Below, one piece after another: positions 17,272-25,296 of a stretch of 47,944 bases of DNA. A program made the translations under genes and the position numbers. The stretch covers positions 1 to 47,944 of the forward strand of contig NZ_JACRUK010000028.1 in the NCBI RefSeq assembly GCF_014305155.1, in the 5' to 3' direction. The number at the start of each line of letters is the position of its first letter. Position 1 is the first letter of the stretch. The stretch is from Flavobacterium muglaense (GTDB lineage Bacteria > Bacteroidota > Bacteroidia > Flavobacteriales > Flavobacteriaceae). Below the pieces are notes generated by a model. It worked only from the letters and a program-made list of their open reading frames with translations, had not been told where the DNA came from and made no database searches.

Positions 17272-17314
17272 AGCTTCATTGTTTTCTAATTAGCTGTAAA
17301 GTTGATTTGCAATT

Positions 17315-17348
17315 GTTTAAAATGGGGTGATTTTAAACCTCTTTTTTT
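17315..17348 (+). terminator. Terminator after the symporter gene
   Basis: Stem GTTTAAAAT / ATTTTAAAC around GGGGTG, followed by CTCTTTTTTT. Confidence 0.75.
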
Positions 17349-17441
17349 AAGTATATGATAATCAAAAGTAGCTTTAACAAAGAATTCTTTTTTTGTTAGA
17401 TAAAAACCTAATTTTTTAGGGGTTCGTATGGATAATGTTTA

Positions 17442-17449
17442 TACATTTG
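17442..17449 (+). promoter_or_regulatory. -7 promoter element for the aromatic operon leader
   Basis: TACATTTG, a TAnnTTTG match, 30 bp before the leader-peptide start. The -33 region reads GTTCG rather than a clean TTG. Transcription from here would include the whole attenuator. Confidence 0.6.
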
Positions 17450-17478
17450 CATTGATAACATTGAAAAAAAACATCAAA

Positions 17479-17538
17479 ATGTCAACTAATAACCGTTTTT
17501 ATTTTAGCAACACTTATTTCTTCTTTTATAGGAAGTAA
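17479..17538 (+). CDS. Phe/Tyr-rich leader peptide of the aromatic operon
   Basis: A 19-codon ORF (ATG 17479, TAA 17536-17538) encoding MSTNNRFYFSNTYFFFYRK. Five Phe and three Tyr make 8 of 19 residues aromatic, with the FFFY cluster just before the end. It lies directly upstream of an antiterminator/terminator pair and of pheA. The layout equals that of proteobacterial pheL-type leaders: ribosome stalling at Phe/Tyr codons under starvation would favour the antiterminator. The peptide itself is probably not functional. This is my own reading from sequence and has no experimental support here. Confidence 0.75.
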   Translation: MSTNNRFYFSNTYFFFYRK

Positions 17539-17619
17539 GGATTGTGCTATGGTTATTTGAAGTAAAAGAAACAAATAAAAATAATATACAATCCTGATGA
17601 AAATCAGGATTTTTTTTTT
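17532..17619 (+). promoter_or_regulatory. Transcription attenuator of pheA operon
   Basis: Three mutually exclusive pairings can be drawn. 1:2 is CTTATTTC (17513-17520) with GAAGTAAG (17532-17539). 2:3 antiterminator is AGGATTGT (17538-17545) with ACAATCCT (17588-17595). 3:4 terminator is ATCCTGAT (17591-17598) with ATCAGGAT (17603-17610), followed by nine T. Segment 2 starts at the leader stop codon, so a ribosome that finishes the leader would cover it and allow termination. pheA begins 8 bp after the T-run. Confidence 0.78.
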
Positions 17620-17626
17620 GGAATAA

Positions 17627-18454
17627 ATGGAAGCGAAAATTGCAATTCAGGGAATATTAGGTTCTTTTCACCATCAGGTGGCACAAGAATATTACGAGCA
17701 AAATGTGGTGGTGGACGAGTGTCTTTCTTTTGAAGAATTAGTAGATAGTCTATTGTCTGGAAAGTCAGATCAGGCAGTAATGGCTATAGAGAATTCAATC
17801 GCAGGACCTATTATTCCAAATTATGCCTTGATTGACAAGAATAATTTACACATTATAGGAGAGCATTATTTGAATATTTCTCAAAATTTAATGGCGTTAA
17901 AAGGACAGGATTTAGCCGATATTGTTGAGGTGCATTCGCATCCGATGGCCTTGTTGCAATGTATGGATTTTTTAAAAAAATACCCAAACATTAAGCTGGT
18001 TGAAGACAAAGATACGGCCGAAACCGCTCGTAGAATTCAACAAAAACAGTTAAAAGGTATTGCTGCAATTGCAAGTAATGCGGCTTCGGTTATGTATGAT
18101 TTAGAAATTCTGGCGCCAGGAATTCAAACGATAAAAAATAACATGACTCGTTTTGTTATTATCAAAAAAGAAAATGCATTTGTGCCAAAAGACGATATCA
18201 ATAGAGCCTCTATAAAATTCGAATTGGATCATAAAAGAGGAAGCCTAGCGGCCGTGTTAAATGTAATGAGTGATTGCAAAATGAATTTGACCAAAATTCA
18301 ATCGTTGCCCAAAATTGAAATGCCTTGGAAATATTCGTTTTTTGTTGATGTCACTTTCGATAAATACGAGGATTATCAAAAAGCAAAATCGTTATTAGAA
18401 ATAATGGCCGAATATTTTAAAGTTTTAGGAGAATATAAAAATACAAAACCGTAG
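17627..18454 (+). CDS. pheA: Prephenate dehydratase
   Basis: A 275-residue stand-alone dehydratase with a catalytic domain followed by an ACT domain. Visible motifs are the N-terminal QGILGSFHHQVA, the AIENSIAGPI segment, VHSHPMALLQC, and NNMTRFVII carrying the catalytic Thr-Arg-Phe. The ACT domain starts at GSLAAVLNVMSD and has LTKIQSLPKIEMPWKYSFFVD, equivalent to the Phe-binding ESRP region. It converts prephenate to phenylpyruvate, with expected feedback inhibition by Phe. It is the first gene of the aromatic operon and sits behind the attenuator. Its stop codon (TAG 18452-18454) lies inside a palindromic repeat, so the last residues (KP) may have been fixed by the repeat. Confidence 0.95.
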   Translation: MEAKIAIQGILGSFHHQVAQEYYEQNVVVDECLSFEELVDSLLSGKSDQAVMAIENSIAGPIIPNYALIDKNNLHIIGEHYLNISQNLMALKGQDLADIVEVHSHPMALLQCMDFLKKYPNIKLVEDKDTAETARRIQQKQLKGIAAIASNAASVMYDLEILAPGIQTIKNNMTRFVIIKKENAFVPKDDINRASIKFELDHKRGSLAAVLNVMSDCKMNLTKIQSLPKIEMPWKYSFFVDVTFDKYEDYQKAKSLLEIMAEYFKVLGEYKNTKP

Positions 18455-18525
18455 AGACGCGATTTATCGCGTCTGAAAAAGCAAAACAATAAAGAATTAT
18501 AGCGATACAATTTGTCGCATCTGAA
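18451..18525. repeat. GTAGAGACGCGA palindrome, copy 2, plus a degenerate copy
   Basis: Positions 18451-18474 are identical to 3851-3874 and supply the pheA stop codon. A decayed version (TAGCGATA-CAATTTG-TCGCATCT) follows at 18500-18525. Both copies are followed by TGAAA. Confidence 0.8.
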
Positions 18526-18536
18526 ATAATAATAAA

Positions 18537-19685
18537 ATGATTACAACAGCAAAACGATTAGATGTCATTGAAGAATATTATTTCTCCTCTAAGTTGAGAG
18601 AAGTAAGGCAACTGGCTGCCGAGGGGAATCCTATTATCAATATGGGAATAGGAAGCCCTGATTTAAAGCCATCCCAAGCAGTTGTGGACGCAGTAGTTCA
18701 TGCCATGCAAGATGAGAATGCACACCAGTATCAAAGCTATCAAGGTTTGCCTGAATTGAGAAACGGAATGGTTGATTTTTATAAAAACAACTATAATGTA
18801 AGTCTTAACGCAACAACCGAAGTTTTGCCTTTGATGGGGTCGAAAGAAGGGATTATGCATATTTCGCTTGCTTTCTTAAATGAAGGTGATCACGTTTTAA
18901 TCCCTAATCCTGGATATCCTACGTATACATCGGTGACTAATTTAGTGGGTGCTGTTCCTGTTTATTATGATTTGAAAGAAAATACAAATTGGGAACCGGA
19001 CTTTGATGCTTTGGAAAAATTAGATTTATCAAAAGTAAAAATTATGTGGATTGGTTATCCGCACATGCCTACAGGCGCTAGAGGTAGTATTGCTTTATTT
19101 GAAAAGTTAGTGGCTTTCGCCAAAAAACACCAAATATTATTGATCAATGACAATCCGTATAGTTTTGTTTTGAATGATAAACCAATGAGTTTGTTGCAAG
19201 TGGATGGAGCAAAGGAAGTAGCATTAGAACTAAATTCTTTGAGTAAAACTTTTAATATGGCAGGCTGGAGAGTAGGAATGGTGTTAGGAAATGCAGCTTG
19301 CATTGATGCTATTTTAAAAGTGAAAAGCAATATGGACAGCGGAATGTTCTTCGGGATTCAAAAAGGAGCAATCGCGGCATTAAATAGTGAAGCAAGTTGG
19401 TTTGAAGAAATGAATGCTATTTATTCGAAAAGAAGAATCCTGACGGAGCAACTAGCTGAAAAGTTAAACTGTAAAGTGTATAAAGAAGGAGTTGGCCTAT
19501 TTGTTTGGGCAAAGTTACCTGAAGGAGTAACCTCAGCGGAAGCGTTTATCGATAAGATTTTATACGAAAAACATATTTTTATAACTCCAGGAACCATTTT
19601 TGGAAGCAATGGAGAAGGCTATATTCGATTTGCATTATGTGTAAAAGAAGAAAAAGTACAAGAAGCAATTGATAGATTTAATTAA
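18537..19685 (+). CDS. PLP-dependent aminotransferase, class I/II (probable aromatic aminotransferase)
   Basis: A 382-residue fold-type I aminotransferase. Motifs are the N-terminal NMGIGSPDLKPSQ, the PNPGYPTYTSV substrate loop, WIGYPHMPTGA (usual NPxNPTG, here altered), NDNPYSFVL, and LNSLSKTFNMAGWRVG with the PLP lysine. The C-terminal GEGYIRFALC carries the carboxylate-binding arginine. It lies between pheA and tyrA and directly abuts tyrA. The likely role is therefore transamination of phenylpyruvate and hydroxyphenylpyruvate to Phe and Tyr. The NPxNPTG motif reads HMPTG, seen in other Bacteroidota homologues. Confidence 0.9.
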   Translation: MITTAKRLDVIEEYYFSSKLREVRQLAAEGNPIINMGIGSPDLKPSQAVVDAVVHAMQDENAHQYQSYQGLPELRNGMVDFYKNNYNVSLNATTEVLPLMGSKEGIMHISLAFLNEGDHVLIPNPGYPTYTSVTNLVGAVPVYYDLKENTNWEPDFDALEKLDLSKVKIMWIGYPHMPTGARGSIALFEKLVAFAKKHQILLINDNPYSFVLNDKPMSLLQVDGAKEVALELNSLSKTFNMAGWRVGMVLGNAACIDAILKVKSNMDSGMFFGIQKGAIAALNSEASWFEEMNAIYSKRRILTEQLAEKLNCKVYKEGVGLFVWAKLPEGVTSAEAFIDKILYEKHIFITPGTIFGSNGEGYIRFALCVKEEKVQEAIDRFN

Positions 19686-20543
19686 ATGAAAATTTACATA
19701 ATAGGAATAGGATTAATAGGGGGCTCGATGGCATTAGATATTAAAAATTTGCACCCATCAGCAACTGTTTATGGTATTGATAGTAATGAAAGTCATGTAA
19801 AACAAGCATTAGACTTAGGAGTGATTGACAAAGCGGCGCAGTTAGAAGAAGTGTCAAATGCTGATTTTGTAATTGTTTCCGTTCCTGTAGATGTGGCTTT
19901 GGTGCTTTTGCCAAAAGTATTGGATGCTATTGGGGATCAGTCAATCGTTTTTGAAGTAGGGTCTACTAAAGCGCCAATATGCGAAGCAGTAGCAGGACAT
20001 CCTAAACGACGTAATTTTATTGCAACGCATCCTATTGCAGGAACAGAGTTTTCAGGGCCATCTGCAGCAATAACAAATTTGTACAATGGGAAAACAAATA
20101 TTATATGCGAGGTTGAGCGTACTGCTTTTAAATTACAAGAAAAAGCATTGGATTTGTTCAAAAGTATGGGAATGAGAATTCGCTATATGGATCCTAAGTC
20201 GCATGATAAGCATATTGCTTACGTATCGCATTTGTCGCATATTAGTTCGTTTATGCTAGGAAAAACGGTAATTAATAAAGAAAAAGACGAACAAGATATT
20301 TTTGATATGGCGGGTTCTGGTTTTGAAAGCACAGTGCGTCTAGCCAAAAGTTCACCAGCAATGTGGACACCAATTTTTAAACAAAACAAGTTAGAAGTAG
20401 TAGAAGCTCTTGAAGGATATATTGCTAATTTGACTCAGTTTAAGGATTTTTTAATACAAGATGAGTACAATGCCATTTTTGACGAAATGGAAAGTGTCAA
20501 TAAAATAAAAGAAATTTTGAACGGAATGAACGTTAAGAAATAA
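19686..20543 (+). CDS. tyrA: Prephenate dehydrogenase
   Basis: A 285-residue NAD(P)-dependent enzyme. The Rossmann motif is IYIIGIGLIGGSMALDIK (residues about 3-20), with VSVPVDV and DQSIVFEVGSTK following. The family-specific THPIAGTEFSGP loop and the HDKHIAYVSHLSHISSFML catalytic/helical segment are both present, the latter holding the catalytic His. It oxidatively decarboxylates prephenate to 4-hydroxyphenylpyruvate. Its ATG directly follows the TAA of the aminotransferase, implying co-translation. It has no fused ACT or chorismate mutase domain; chorismate mutase is on the next gene. Confidence 0.95.
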   Translation: MKIYIIGIGLIGGSMALDIKNLHPSATVYGIDSNESHVKQALDLGVIDKAAQLEEVSNADFVIVSVPVDVALVLLPKVLDAIGDQSIVFEVGSTKAPICEAVAGHPKRRNFIATHPIAGTEFSGPSAAITNLYNGKTNIICEVERTAFKLQEKALDLFKSMGMRIRYMDPKSHDKHIAYVSHLSHISSFMLGKTVINKEKDEQDIFDMAGSGFESTVRLAKSSPAMWTPIFKQNKLEVVEALEGYIANLTQFKDFLIQDEYNAIFDEMESVNKIKEILNGMNVKK

Positions 20544-20611
20544 CGTTTTTAAAAGAATTAAAACGAAGAACAACACATAAAAAAAAATAATAAAATAAAC
20601 AATTAGAAAAG

Positions 20612-21694
20612 ATGGAAAACAAGAAAGAAATGAGAAATTGGTTGAATGAATTTAATTTAACTCATCCATTTGTGATTGCAGGACCTTGTAGTGCTGAAAC
20701 AGAAGATCAAGTATTAAAAATTGCTCATGAATTGAAAGATTCAGATGTTAGTGTTTTTAGAGCAGGTATATGGAAACCAAGAACGCGTCCAGGAGGATTT
20801 GAAGGTGTTGGTGAAATTGGATTAAAATGGTTGCAAAAAGCTAAAGCAGAAACAGGTTTGTTAATGGGAACTGAGGTGGCTACAGCGGCACACTGTAAAT
20901 TGGCTTTGGAACATGATATTGATGTTTTATGGGTTGGAGCTCGTACAACAGCAAATCCGTTTGCGGTTCAAGAAATTGCTGATACCTTGAAAGGAACCGA
21001 TAAAATTGTATTGATCAAAAACCCAGTAAATCCAGATATGGCTTTATGGTTAGGTGGTGTAGAGCGTTTGTATGCTGCAGGTATTAAAAACTTAGGTGTA
21101 ATTCACAGAGGGTTCTCTACTTACGAAAAAACAAAATACAGAAACATTCCAGAATGGCAAATTGCTATTGAATTGCAAAATAAATTCCCTGATTTACCAT
21201 TAATCATCGACCCGTCTCATATTACAGGAAACCGTGAAATGATTCTTGAAGTAACGCAAGAAGCGTTAGATTTGAATTATGACGGGATGATCATTGAAAC
21301 GCATATTGATCCAGATAATGCTTGGAGTGATGCAGCTCAACAAGTAACTCCAGACGCTTTGAAACAGATTTTCAAAGATTTGAAAGTAAGAAAAGTAAGT
21401 GGTGATACAGATGAGTACGCTAATAAAATGACGAAATTAAGAGCGAATATTGATGTTCTTGATGCTAACTTGTTAGAATTGTTAGGAAAAAGAATGAAAG
21501 TAGCTGACGAAATTGGTCAAGTGAAAAAAGACGCTAACGTTGCTGTTTTACAAAATACACGTTGGAATGAAATTCTTGGAAAAATGATTCTTGAAGGAGA
21601 GAAAAAAGGACTTTCTGAAGAGTTTGTTCTTAGAATGTTCAAAGCTATTCACCAGGAAAGTATTGGTCACCAAGATAAAGTATTGAATGCATAA
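20612..21694 (+). CDS. Bifunctional DAHP synthase / chorismate mutase
   Basis: A 360-residue fusion. Residues about 1-260 are a short (AroAbeta/KDOPS-like) 3-deoxy-7-phosphoheptulonate synthase, with FVIAGPCSAETEDQV, RAGIWKPRTRPGGFEG, LWVGARTTANPF, KNPVNPD and LIIDPSHITGNR. Residues about 270-360 are an AroQ-type helical chorismate mutase (KLRANIDVLDANLLELLGKRMKVADEIGQVK, LRMFKAIHQESI). It thus carries the entry step of the shikimate pathway and the branch point to prephenate, feeding pheA and tyrA directly upstream. Fusion of the mutase usually makes such DAHP synthases sensitive to prephenate (family knowledge). A strong terminator ends the operon. Confidence 0.95.
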   Translation: MENKKEMRNWLNEFNLTHPFVIAGPCSAETEDQVLKIAHELKDSDVSVFRAGIWKPRTRPGGFEGVGEIGLKWLQKAKAETGLLMGTEVATAAHCKLALEHDIDVLWVGARTTANPFAVQEIADTLKGTDKIVLIKNPVNPDMALWLGGVERLYAAGIKNLGVIHRGFSTYEKTKYRNIPEWQIAIELQNKFPDLPLIIDPSHITGNREMILEVTQEALDLNYDGMIIETHIDPDNAWSDAAQQVTPDALKQIFKDLKVRKVSGDTDEYANKMTKLRANIDVLDANLLELLGKRMKVADEIGQVKKDANVAVLQNTRWNEILGKMILEGEKKGLSEEFVLRMFKAIHQESIGHQDKVLNA

Positions 21695-21720
21695 TTGAAA
21701 TTGGTTTTTTTTATAATAGT

Positions 21721-21762
21721 AATCTCCACAGCTTTATCATTAAAGTTGTGGAGATTTTTTAT
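21721..21762 (+). terminator. Terminator of the aromatic operon
   Basis: Outer stem AATCTCCACA / TGTGGAGATT with inner CTTTA / TAAAG, followed by a T-run. Confidence 0.88.
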
Positions 21763-21817
21763 TGAGATATAATAATAAAAACTTCAAATTTTCAAGTTTT
21801 AACTTGAAACAAAATTT

Positions 21818-21825
21818 TACCTTTG
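21818..21825 (+). promoter_or_regulatory. -7 element for rsgA, very close to the start codon
   Basis: TACCTTTG ends only 4 bp before the ATG at 21830. If used, transcription would begin at or next to the start codon, giving a leaderless or near-leaderless mRNA. The nearest TTG (21804-21806) is only 11 bp upstream, so the -33 is not convincing. Confidence 0.5.
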
Positions 21826-21829
21826 CAGT

Positions 21830-22807
21830 ATGACAGGAATCGTTTATAAATCTACAGGAAGTTGGTACACCGTAAAATCTGAACAAGGTGATTTTATAGA
21901 ATGCCGTATGAAGGGGAAATTTCGAATTAAAGGAATTAAAAGCACCAACCCAATTGCGGTGGGTGATGTGGTGGATTATGAACTAGAAGAAACATCAGAT
22001 ACTGTTACGGGTACGATTTATAATATTCATGAGAGAAAGAATTATATTGTTCGTAAATCAGTAAACTTATCCCATCAGATGCATATTATTGCGTCTAATA
22101 TTGATCGTGTTTTTTTATTGATAACCGTAAATAATCCTCCAACGACTTTTAACTTTATAGATCGTTTTTTAATTACTGCCGAAGCCTACGGAATTGAAAC
22201 AGTTTTAGTATTCAATAAAATAGATACTTTTGACGAAGCTACCTTAGATGAGCAATTATATATGCAACACGTTTACCAAGAGATTGGTTATAAATGCCTT
22301 CGTGTTTCGTCTACTGAAATGTTGGGAATTGAAGCCTTGCAAGAAATGATGATTGGAAAAGTAAGTATGTTCTCGGGACATTCAGGTGTTGGAAAATCTA
22401 CCTTAGTAAATGCTATGGAACCGTCTTTGCATTTGAAAACCAAAACCATTTCGGATGCCAGTAAACAAGGACAACACACTACCACATTTGCTGAAATGTA
22501 TGATTTGTCTTTTGGAGCAAGCATTATAGATACACCCGGAATCAAAGGTTTTGGAATGGTCGATATGGAAAAAGCGGAGATTAGTGGTTACTTCCCTGAA
22601 TTTTTCAAGTTAAAAGATCAATGTAAATTCAACAACTGTTTGCACAAAGACGAGCCAAAATGTGCGGTAAAAGATGCTTTGGAAAAAGATGAGATTGCTT
22701 GGTCGAGATACAATAGTTACCTAAAAATATTAGAAGGGGATGAGGAGCATTACCGTACCGATATTTACAACGAAGATCGCATGGAAAGTGATGAAACGAG
22801 GAAGTAA
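21830..22807 (+). CDS. rsgA: Ribosome small-subunit-dependent GTPase RsgA (YjeQ)
   Basis: A 325-residue circularly permuted GTPase. It has an N-terminal OB domain (TGIVYKSTGSWYTVKSEQGD). The G motifs come in permuted order: NKID (LVFNKID), then GHSGVGKSTLVNAM, the TTT switch (GQHTTTFAEM) and DTPGIKGFG. The C-terminal zinc knuckle holds CKFNNCLHKDEPKCAV. RsgA helps mature the 30S subunit. It heads a run of small housekeeping genes with its own promoter. Confidence 0.96.
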   Translation: MTGIVYKSTGSWYTVKSEQGDFIECRMKGKFRIKGIKSTNPIAVGDVVDYELEETSDTVTGTIYNIHERKNYIVRKSVNLSHQMHIIASNIDRVFLLITVNNPPTTFNFIDRFLITAEAYGIETVLVFNKIDTFDEATLDEQLYMQHVYQEIGYKCLRVSSTEMLGIEALQEMMIGKVSMFSGHSGVGKSTLVNAMEPSLHLKTKTISDASKQGQHTTTFAEMYDLSFGASIIDTPGIKGFGMVDMEKAEISGYFPEFFKLKDQCKFNNCLHKDEPKCAVKDALEKDEIAWSRYNSYLKILEGDEEHYRTDIYNEDRMESDETRK

Positions 22808-22812
22808 TTTTT

Positions 22813-22988
22813 AATTGTGAATGGTAAATTATAAATTATGTCAGATAATTTTATAAAATTAAGTTCATTTAGATCTGCTTTGTGAGTTGTGTAATTACAT
22901 CAATAATACTTTCGACTAAAAAAAAACAAAAAAGTAAGATCTCATTATTCAAGATCATTTACAATTAATCATTCATAATTCACCATTA
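22813..22988. repeat. AT-rich inverted repeat before dtd
   Basis: AATGGTAAATTATAAATTATG near the left end faces CATAATTCACCATT at 22974-22988. This degenerate family is common in flavobacterial intergenic DNA. A similar AATTATGAATTATAATT stretch lies at 23782-23800 before aroA. Confidence 0.45.
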
Positions 22989-22990
22989 AT

Positions 22991-23443
22991 TTGAAAGTTG
23001 TCCTTCAAAGAGTTTCCTCGGCCTCTGTTACAGTAGATAGTAAAGTAGTAGCTAATATCGATAAAGGGCTATTGGTTTTAGTAGGAATTGAAGATGCCGA
23101 TAATCAAGAAGATAGTGATTGGTTAGTAGGTAAGATTGCTAAGATTCGAATATTTGAAGATGAAAATCAAGTCATGAATCTCTCGGTTCAAGACATACAA
23201 GGTGATATAATTGTTGTAAGTCAATTTACCCTTCATGCAGCCACCAAAAAAGGGAATCGCCCGTCGTACATCAAAGCAGCAAGACCAGAAGTTGCTATCC
23301 CACTCTATGAATATTTTATCCAAAAGTTAGAGTCGGAACTAGGAAAAAAAATCCAAACAGGAATCTTTGGCGCCGACATGAAAGTGAGTCTTTTAAATGA
23401 CGGCCCCGTTACCATAATTATTGATAGTAAAAATAGAGAGTAA
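22991..23443 (+). CDS. dtd: D-aminoacyl-tRNA deacylase
   Basis: A 150-residue protein beginning at TTG 22991. The first residues (MKVVLQRVSSASVTVD) align with the true N-terminus of Dtd, so the TTG start is well supported. The SQFTLHAATKKGNRPSY motif and the gly-trans-pro-like NDGPVTI close to the C-terminus are the two conserved Dtd active-site segments. Dtd cleaves D-amino acids (and Gly) from mischarged tRNA. A MazG-like gene starts 2 bp after its stop, so the two are probably co-expressed. Confidence 0.96.
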   Translation: MKVVLQRVSSASVTVDSKVVANIDKGLLVLVGIEDADNQEDSDWLVGKIAKIRIFEDENQVMNLSVQDIQGDIIVVSQFTLHAATKKGNRPSYIKAARPEVAIPLYEYFIQKLESELGKKIQTGIFGADMKVSLLNDGPVTIIIDSKNRE

Positions 23444-23444
23444 A

Positions 23445-23771
23445 ATGAACTTAAAAAATTCCCAACTAGACGTAGACAACTGGATCAAAGAACACGGTGT
23501 TCGTTATTTTAATGAATTGACAAACATGGCACAACTTACCGAAGAGGTAGGAGAGGTTGCACGTATTATTGCCCGTCGTTATGGAGAACAGTCAGAAAAA
23601 GAAAGCGATAAAAATAAAGACTTGGGCGAGGAACTAGCCGATGTGGTTTTTGTAGTGATGTGTCTTGCTAATCAAACAGGAATTGATTTACAAGCCGCTT
23701 TCGATAAGAAAATGGATTTAAAATCGGTTCGTGATAAAGACCGTCACAAAAACAACGATAAACTTAAATAA
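23445..23771 (+). CDS. MazG-like nucleotide pyrophosphohydrolase
   Basis: A 108-residue protein from ATG 23445; an in-frame TTG at 23421 lies inside dtd and would add eight residues of no family likeness. The metal-binding MazG pattern EExxE...ExxD is present as TEEVGEVARIIARR and GEELADVVFVV. Single-domain proteins of this size are typical house-cleaning pyrophosphatases that remove aberrant dNTPs. It starts 2 bp after dtd, so it is likely in the same transcript. Confidence 0.9.
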   Translation: MNLKNSQLDVDNWIKEHGVRYFNELTNMAQLTEEVGEVARIIARRYGEQSEKESDKNKDLGEELADVVFVVMCLANQTGIDLQAAFDKKMDLKSVRDKDRHKNNDKLK

Positions 23772-23884
23772 TGTGATTTATTAATTATGAATTATAATTA
23801 AGGAGTAGTAAATTGCGCCCGAAAGTTTTTGAGTTGAAAAGGGGAACCTACTTGACTTATAATTCATAACTCACAACCCATAAG

Positions 23885-25102
23885 ATGAATTTACTGTTAC
23901 AAACTACCCATTCAAATTTAGAAGCACAAATTGCCGTTACTGGATCAAAAAGTGAAACAAATCGGTTATTGTTATTGAAAGCCTTATTTCCTGCTATAAC
24001 TTTGGCTAATACATCCAACTCGGATGATAGTGAAGTGATGGAAAAAGCGTTAAAAGGAACGGAAGAAATTGTAGACATTCATCATGCTGGAACAGCCATG
24101 CGTTTTCTTACTGCATTTTTTGCTGTTAATGAAGGGCGTGAAGTGGTTTTAACGGGTTCGCAACGTATGACGGAACGTCCTATCAAAGTTTTGGTGGAAG
24201 CGTTAGAACAATTAGGAGCACAAATTACGTATGAGAAAGAAGTAGGGTATCCACCTATTCGAATTAAAGGACAAAAAATTACCGCTTCAAAGGTAAATAT
24301 TCCAGCGAACGTAAGTAGTCAATACATTTCGGCTTTAATGTTAGTAGCGCCAAAATTGGAAAACGGAATTGAAATCAATTTAGTTGGTGAGATTACGTCC
24401 GTACCTTATATCAAGATGACTTTGGCTTTGCTAAATGATTTAGGGGTTCAAACCAGTTTTGAAGGAAATCTAATCAAAGTTTTTCCAAAAGCAGTAGTTG
24501 CTCCTAGAGAAATGGTGGTAGAGTCTGATTGGAGTTCGGCATCTTACTTTTTTAGTTTGGTCGCTTTGGCAGATACCGCTGTGATTACTATTAATAGTTA
24601 CAAAGAAAATAGCTTGCAAGGTGATTCGGCTTTGGTCGAAATCTACAAACAAATGGGTGTTGTTTCTCAATTTAAAAATAATGCGCTAACCCTTACTAAG
24701 GATGTTAATTTTAAACCAGAAACTTTAAACTTAGATTTAAACAACACACCAGATATTGCTCAAACCATTGTGGTTACTTGTTTAGGACTAGGAATTGGTT
24801 GTCATCTAACAGGATTACATACCTTGAAAATTAAAGAAACAGATAGATTGGAAGCACTGCGAATGGAGTTAACAAAATTAGGAGCCACTATATCGGTAAC
24901 TAATGATAGTTTGACTTTAGTGGCTTCTGCGTCGATCAATCATAATACAACAATTGCTACCTATAATGATCATAGAATGGCAATGGCATTTGCTCCTTTG
25001 GCGTTAAAAGTGCCAATAATTATCGAAAATGCCGAGGTTGTGTCTAAATCTTACCCTGATTTCTGGGAAGATATGAAAAAACTAGACTTTATTATTAGCT
25101 AA
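23885..25102 (+). CDS. aroA: 3-phosphoshikimate 1-carboxyvinyltransferase (EPSP synthase)
   Basis: A 405-residue enzyme, slightly short of the usual 427. Recognisable elements are GSKSETNRLLLL (usual GSKSxxNR) and HHAGTAMRFLTAFFA (the family NAGTAMRPLTA region). GSQRMTERPIKVLVEAL, NVSSQYISALMLVAP, SDWSSASYFFSLVAL and LKIKETDRLEAL with ATYNDHRMAMAFAPLAL follow. It joins phosphoenolpyruvate to shikimate-3-phosphate. It is separate from the aromatic operon but supplies the same pathway. The HHAGTA reading (His in place of the common Asn) is a small family variant also seen in relatives. Confidence 0.95.
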   Translation: MNLLLQTTHSNLEAQIAVTGSKSETNRLLLLKALFPAITLANTSNSDDSEVMEKALKGTEEIVDIHHAGTAMRFLTAFFAVNEGREVVLTGSQRMTERPIKVLVEALEQLGAQITYEKEVGYPPIRIKGQKITASKVNIPANVSSQYISALMLVAPKLENGIEINLVGEITSVPYIKMTLALLNDLGVQTSFEGNLIKVFPKAVVAPREMVVESDWSSASYFFSLVALADTAVITINSYKENSLQGDSALVEIYKQMGVVSQFKNNALTLTKDVNFKPETLNLDLNNTPDIAQTIVVTCLGLGIGCHLTGLHTLKIKETDRLEALRMELTKLGATISVTNDSLTLVASASINHNTTIATYNDHRMAMAFAPLALKVPIIIENAEVVSKSYPDFWEDMKKLDFIIS

Positions 25103-25191
25103 ATAGTGTAGTAATTATCAATGTTTATGGTGCTTCACCTTATTCGTTTTTAGTTGGTTATGGTCCTTGTATAAAATAAATAGCAAAACAC

Positions 25192-25223
25192 TTGACAACG
25201 CCTATGTCACAGTCGTATATTTG
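25192..25223 (+). promoter_or_regulatory. Promoter for queA
   Basis: TTG at 25192-25194, 21-bp spacer, TATATTTG at 25216-25223. The start codon follows about 73 bp later. Confidence 0.75.
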
Positions 25224-25296
25224 CAGGCGATTTATGAGTTATAAGGATAATACAAAAAAATCCTAACTCTTAAATCTAAAATCTAAAAATTTAAGC

